7,143 nucleotides of DNA from JAICNR01 sp035699465 (GTDB lineage: Bacteria > Gemmatimonadota > Gemmatimonadetes > JACCXV01 > JAHWKZ01), in NCBI GenBank assembly GCA_035699465.1, contig DASSPT010000050.1, forward strand, positions 1 to 7,143. The letters are read 5' to 3'. A program made the translations under genes and the position numbers. Under the pieces are notes generated by a model. It saw nothing but the letters and a program-made list of their open reading frames with translations, was not told the DNA's origin and made no database searches. This document shows, piece by piece, positions 4,782 through 7,143 of the stretch. The stretch's first letter is position 1, and the number at the start of each line of letters is the position of its first letter.

Positions 4782-7036
4782 TCCGGAGAGCACGCCGGGG
4801 TCTCCTCGTCGCCGGGCTCGCAGCGCTCATCGTCGCGCCGGACCCCGCCGATGGGGCCGTCCAGAGCGGGGTGGTGGGCCAGGAACCCGAGCCGCCCTCG
4901 CGGCCGACGATCGGGCTGGTCCTCTCCGGAGGCGGCGCGCGGGGCCTCGCCCACGTCGGGGTGCTCGAGGTCTTGGAGGAGCTGCGAGTTCCGGTGGATC
5001 TGATCGCCGGGACCAGCATGGGCGCGATCGTCGGTGGGCTGTATGCGTCGGGGATCCCCAGTGATAGCCTTCGGGCCATAGTCGCCGATATCGAGTGGGA
5101 TCGGATCCTCGCCGACACGCCGCCGAGATCCTCGCTCGCGTTTCAGCGCAGGGCGCAGCAACGGCGCTATCCGGTCGAGCTCGAGATCGGGATCACCGGA
5201 GAAGGGCTGGCGCTCCCCAGCGGGCTGATCGCCGGGCAGGATCTGGGGCTCCTTCTCCGCCGCCGGAGTCTCCCCGTCGCGGCTGTGGAAGACTTCTCGC
5301 GGCTCCCCATCCCTTTTGCTGCCGTGGCCACCGATATCGAGACCGGCGAGCGGGTGGTCCTGGATAGAGGCGATCTCGTCGAGGCGATGCGGGCCAGCAT
5401 GGCGATCCCGGTCGTTTTCTCGCCGGTCGAGCGAGACGGCCGGATCCTCGTGGACGGCGGGCTCGTGGACAATCTGCCGGTCGAGCTGGCCCGCGCGATG
5501 GGAGCCGACGTGATCATCGCCGTCGACGCCAGCCCACCGCTTCTCGAGCGCGACAGGCTGCGGACCCTGCTGGGTATCTCCGAGCAAGTCGTCATCCTCC
5601 TCGGCCGCCAGGATTTGCAGCGACAGATGGAGAGGGCCGACGTCGCGCTCGATCTCGGGTTCGAGGACGTGGGAATTTTCGACTTCCGCGACGCCGACTC
5701 GATCATAGGCAGAGGGAGCGTCGTCGCCCGCGACAGCGCGGGGGCGCTGTCCGCATGGTCTATCTCCGAGGCCGAGTACGAGAGGTATCGCTCCGAGCGC
5801 GACCGGCGGCGCCGACTCCTGCCTTCGCATCCCGCCGGGCTTTCGATCGAGGCGCCCGACTGGGTCGACGAGCGGCTCGTCCGCGCCCGCATCGATCCAA
5901 AGATCCTGAACGCGTTCGATCCCGAGCTCGCTGAGCGCGCGGCGCGCGATGTCTACGCGATCGGAGAGTTCGAGCGCGCCACCTACGATCTCTCCGGCGG
6001 AAACTCCACGCCGAACATCGTCATCGAAGCGCACGCGAAGCCGCGGGGACCGCATCTCCTGCGCCTGGGGATCGACTTGGCCACGGACTCCGCCGGCGAG
6101 GCCCCCGCCCTCCTCGCCTTCACCGCCCACGCCGCCTACGTCCGCACCCGCATAGGAAGCCGGGCCGCGGAGTGGCGGACGGATGTCCACATGGGAACGA
6201 CCTCGGGGGTGGAGTCGGCGTTTCGCCAGCCGCTCGACTTCGCGGGCCATTGGTTCGTGGAGCCGTCCGCGATCGCGACTGAGGTGCAGCGGCCGATCTA
6301 TGCGGCAGGCCGATCGGTGAGCGAATACGAGACCCGGCGACTTGCGGCCGCGGTCGACTTCGGGCGCTCGATCGGCCTCTCCACGGAGCTCCGCGCGGGG
6401 TTGGCCTGGGGGCGCGCGACCTCGGGACTCGACACCCAGGTCGATGGGTCAGCGGTTCTGTTTCCCGATGAGGCCGAGGACGAGGCGGAGTTGCGCGCAG
6501 CGTTCGTGGTCGACCGGCTGGACTCCGTCAACCTCCCGCGTGGAGGGGCGCTTGCGAGCGTCGAGGTCCGCTCCTCGCGCGAGGAGCTGGGGGCCGACAG
6601 GTCGTGGACGCGATGGTCATTCCAAGGCCGCGTGTACCGCAGCCGAGGTCCCCACACCGGGTTCGCTTCCGTTTCCGGCGGGGTCGCGACACCTGCCGAC
6701 GAGCTTCCGGTGCGCGAGCACTTCCTTCTCGGAGGATTCGCGTCGATGTCGGGTTTCGGCGAAGCGGAGCTTCGAGGCGACGCGTTCGCCGTCGGACGCC
6801 TGGGGTGGCTTGGGCGAATCGTCGAAACCCCGCCTGCGCTCAGAGCGATCGTCGCGGGGGGTTGGGTCGAGGCGGGCGACGCATGGGATCAATCGGACGA
6901 TGAAGAGATGAGCATTCGGCCGTCGGTCAGCTTGGCGGCCGGTGCGGAGACCCTCCTGGGGCCGCTGTTCTTCGCGTGGTCGCGAGCGGAAGGCGGCGCC
7001 GGCCGTGTAACCGTCTCGCTCGGGCGCTATCCGTGA
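4778..7036 (+). CDS. Patatin-like phospholipase with POTRA and outer-membrane beta-barrel (PlpD-like, type Vd autotransporter)
   Basis: This 752-residue lipid acyl hydrolase is built like PlpD of Pseudomonas aeruginosa. An Arg-rich start followed by a hydrophobic stretch (9-20) and a small-residue region near 24-31 looks like a Sec signal peptide. The patatin domain (about 44-255) has the oxyanion loop SGGGARG (50-56), the nucleophile elbow GTSMG (78-82, Ser80) and the catalytic DGG (227-229, Asp227), so the Ser-Asp dyad is intact. A POTRA-like segment follows (about 353-422), then a C-terminal barrel (about 425-752) with the BamA/Omp85-type motif FLLGGFASMSGF (649-660). It should sit in the outer membrane and expose or release a lipase domain. 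The GTG start at 4778 overlaps the ATP-grasp stop as GTGA, with no clear Shine-Dalgarno sequence, so reinitiation is likely. The last residues, SLGRYP, end in Pro rather than the usual aromatic. Its length is close to PlpD (~730). Its link to the cytoplasmic neighbours is unknown. Confidence 0.93.
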   Translation: MIRRARRGLLVAGLAALIVAPDPADGAVQSGVVGQEPEPPSRPTIGLVLSGGGARGLAHVGVLEVLEELRVPVDLIAGTSMGAIVGGLYASGIPSDSLRAIVADIEWDRILADTPPRSSLAFQRRAQQRRYPVELEIGITGEGLALPSGLIAGQDLGLLLRRRSLPVAAVEDFSRLPIPFAAVATDIETGERVVLDRGDLVEAMRASMAIPVVFSPVERDGRILVDGGLVDNLPVELARAMGADVIIAVDASPPLLERDRLRTLLGISEQVVILLGRQDLQRQMERADVALDLGFEDVGIFDFRDADSIIGRGSVVARDSAGALSAWSISEAEYERYRSERDRRRRLLPSHPAGLSIEAPDWVDERLVRARIDPKILNAFDPELAERAARDVYAIGEFERATYDLSGGNSTPNIVIEAHAKPRGPHLLRLGIDLATDSAGEAPALLAFTAHAAYVRTRIGSRAAEWRTDVHMGTTSGVESAFRQPLDFAGHWFVEPSAIATEVQRPIYAAGRSVSEYETRRLAAAVDFGRSIGLSTELRAGLAWGRATSGLDTQVDGSAVLFPDEAEDEAELRAAFVVDRLDSVNLPRGGALASVEVRSSREELGADRSWTRWSFQGRVYRSRGPHTGFASVSGGVATPADELPVREHFLLGGFASMSGFGEAELRGDAFAVGRLGWLGRIVETPPALRAIVAGGWVEAGDAWDQSDDEEMSIRPSVSLAAGAETLLGPLFFAWSRAEGGAGRVTVSLGRYP

Positions 7037-7143
7037 CTGCCCGCTCCTTGCAGCCCATCGCGCCTTCTTCCCAACTTGGCTCGATGGAGCGCATCGAGGG
7101 GATCGCCAAGCTGACGGGAACCGAGCGCTACGTCGACGACCTG
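7033..7143 (+). CDS. Second molybdenum hydroxylase large subunit, N-terminal fragment
   Basis: Only 37 codons are in the window, open to the right edge. The segment MERIEGIAKLTGTERYVDDL (18-37) matches the conserved N-terminus of the xanthine dehydrogenase/CoxL large subunits, the same position as VDAVAKVTGRTRFADDL in the minus-strand subunit at the left of the window. Its leader differs from that protein's, so it is a second, diverged copy rather than a duplicate. The GTG at 7033 overlaps the patatin stop as GTGA, making it the fourth gene of the operon; the in-frame ATG at 7084 is an alternative start much closer to the conserved block. Its cofactor loops and substrate class cannot be seen here. 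Confidence 0.75.
   Translation, partial: MTARSLQPIAPSSQLGSMERIEGIAKLTGTERYVDDL

Noticed and set aside
3390..4793. A 467-codon minus-strand frame opposite the ATP-grasp gene
   Set aside because: Low-complexity Arg/Gly/His-rich translation without domains; the plus-strand frame has ordered ATP-grasp motifs.
4643..6250. A 535-codon minus-strand frame opposite the patatin gene
   Set aside because: No domain is recognisable, and the opposite strand encodes a complete patatin with catalytic dyad and barrel.
7037..7143. Terminator or intergenic spacer after the patatin gene
   Set aside because: No hairpin with a T-run is seen, and the stretch translates into the conserved N-terminus of a molybdenum hydroxylase large subunit.

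Overview
The window is GC-rich bacterial DNA, almost fully coding, with a 66-base divergent promoter region near its left third (2129-2194). The base composition, GTG starts, and an outer-membrane patatin of the type Vd kind point to a high-GC Gram-negative (diderm) bacterium. Soil or sediment lineages such as Gemmatimonadota, Eisenbacteria or Rokubacteria would fit, but nothing in the window fixes the phylum.

Left, minus strand (1-2128): a two-gene molybdenum hydroxylase unit. The 2Fe-2S subunit comes first (1607-2128). It overlaps by 14 bases the start of the large molybdopterin subunit (1-1620), which runs off the left edge. The large subunit's motifs resemble the alpha subunit of 4-hydroxybenzoyl-CoA reductase more than classical xanthine dehydrogenase. 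No FAD subunit is seen in the window.

Right, plus strand (2195-7143): a compact operon of four genes. They are a PaaK/CapK-type adenylate-forming ligase (2195-3436), an ATP-grasp ligase of unknown substrate (3438-4781), a patatin-like phospholipase with POTRA and outer-membrane beta-barrel (4778-7036), and the first 37 codons of a second molybdenum hydroxylase large subunit (7033 to the right edge). Gene joints are 1 base apart or 4-base GTGA overlaps, so the genes are probably translationally coupled.

The divergent region holds an 8-base inverted repeat, ACAAGGTA / TACCTTGT. Each arm ends exactly six bases before the ATG of the gene it faces, and neither ATG has a Shine-Dalgarno sequence. 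This geometry fits two mirror-image -10 boxes driving leaderless mRNAs and would put both units under related control. A tentative view is that the cytoplasmic ligases and molybdenum hydroxylases work on one carboxylic, perhaps aromatic, substrate. The role of the outer-membrane patatin in that scheme is unexplained, and the combination is not one I recognise as a described pathway.
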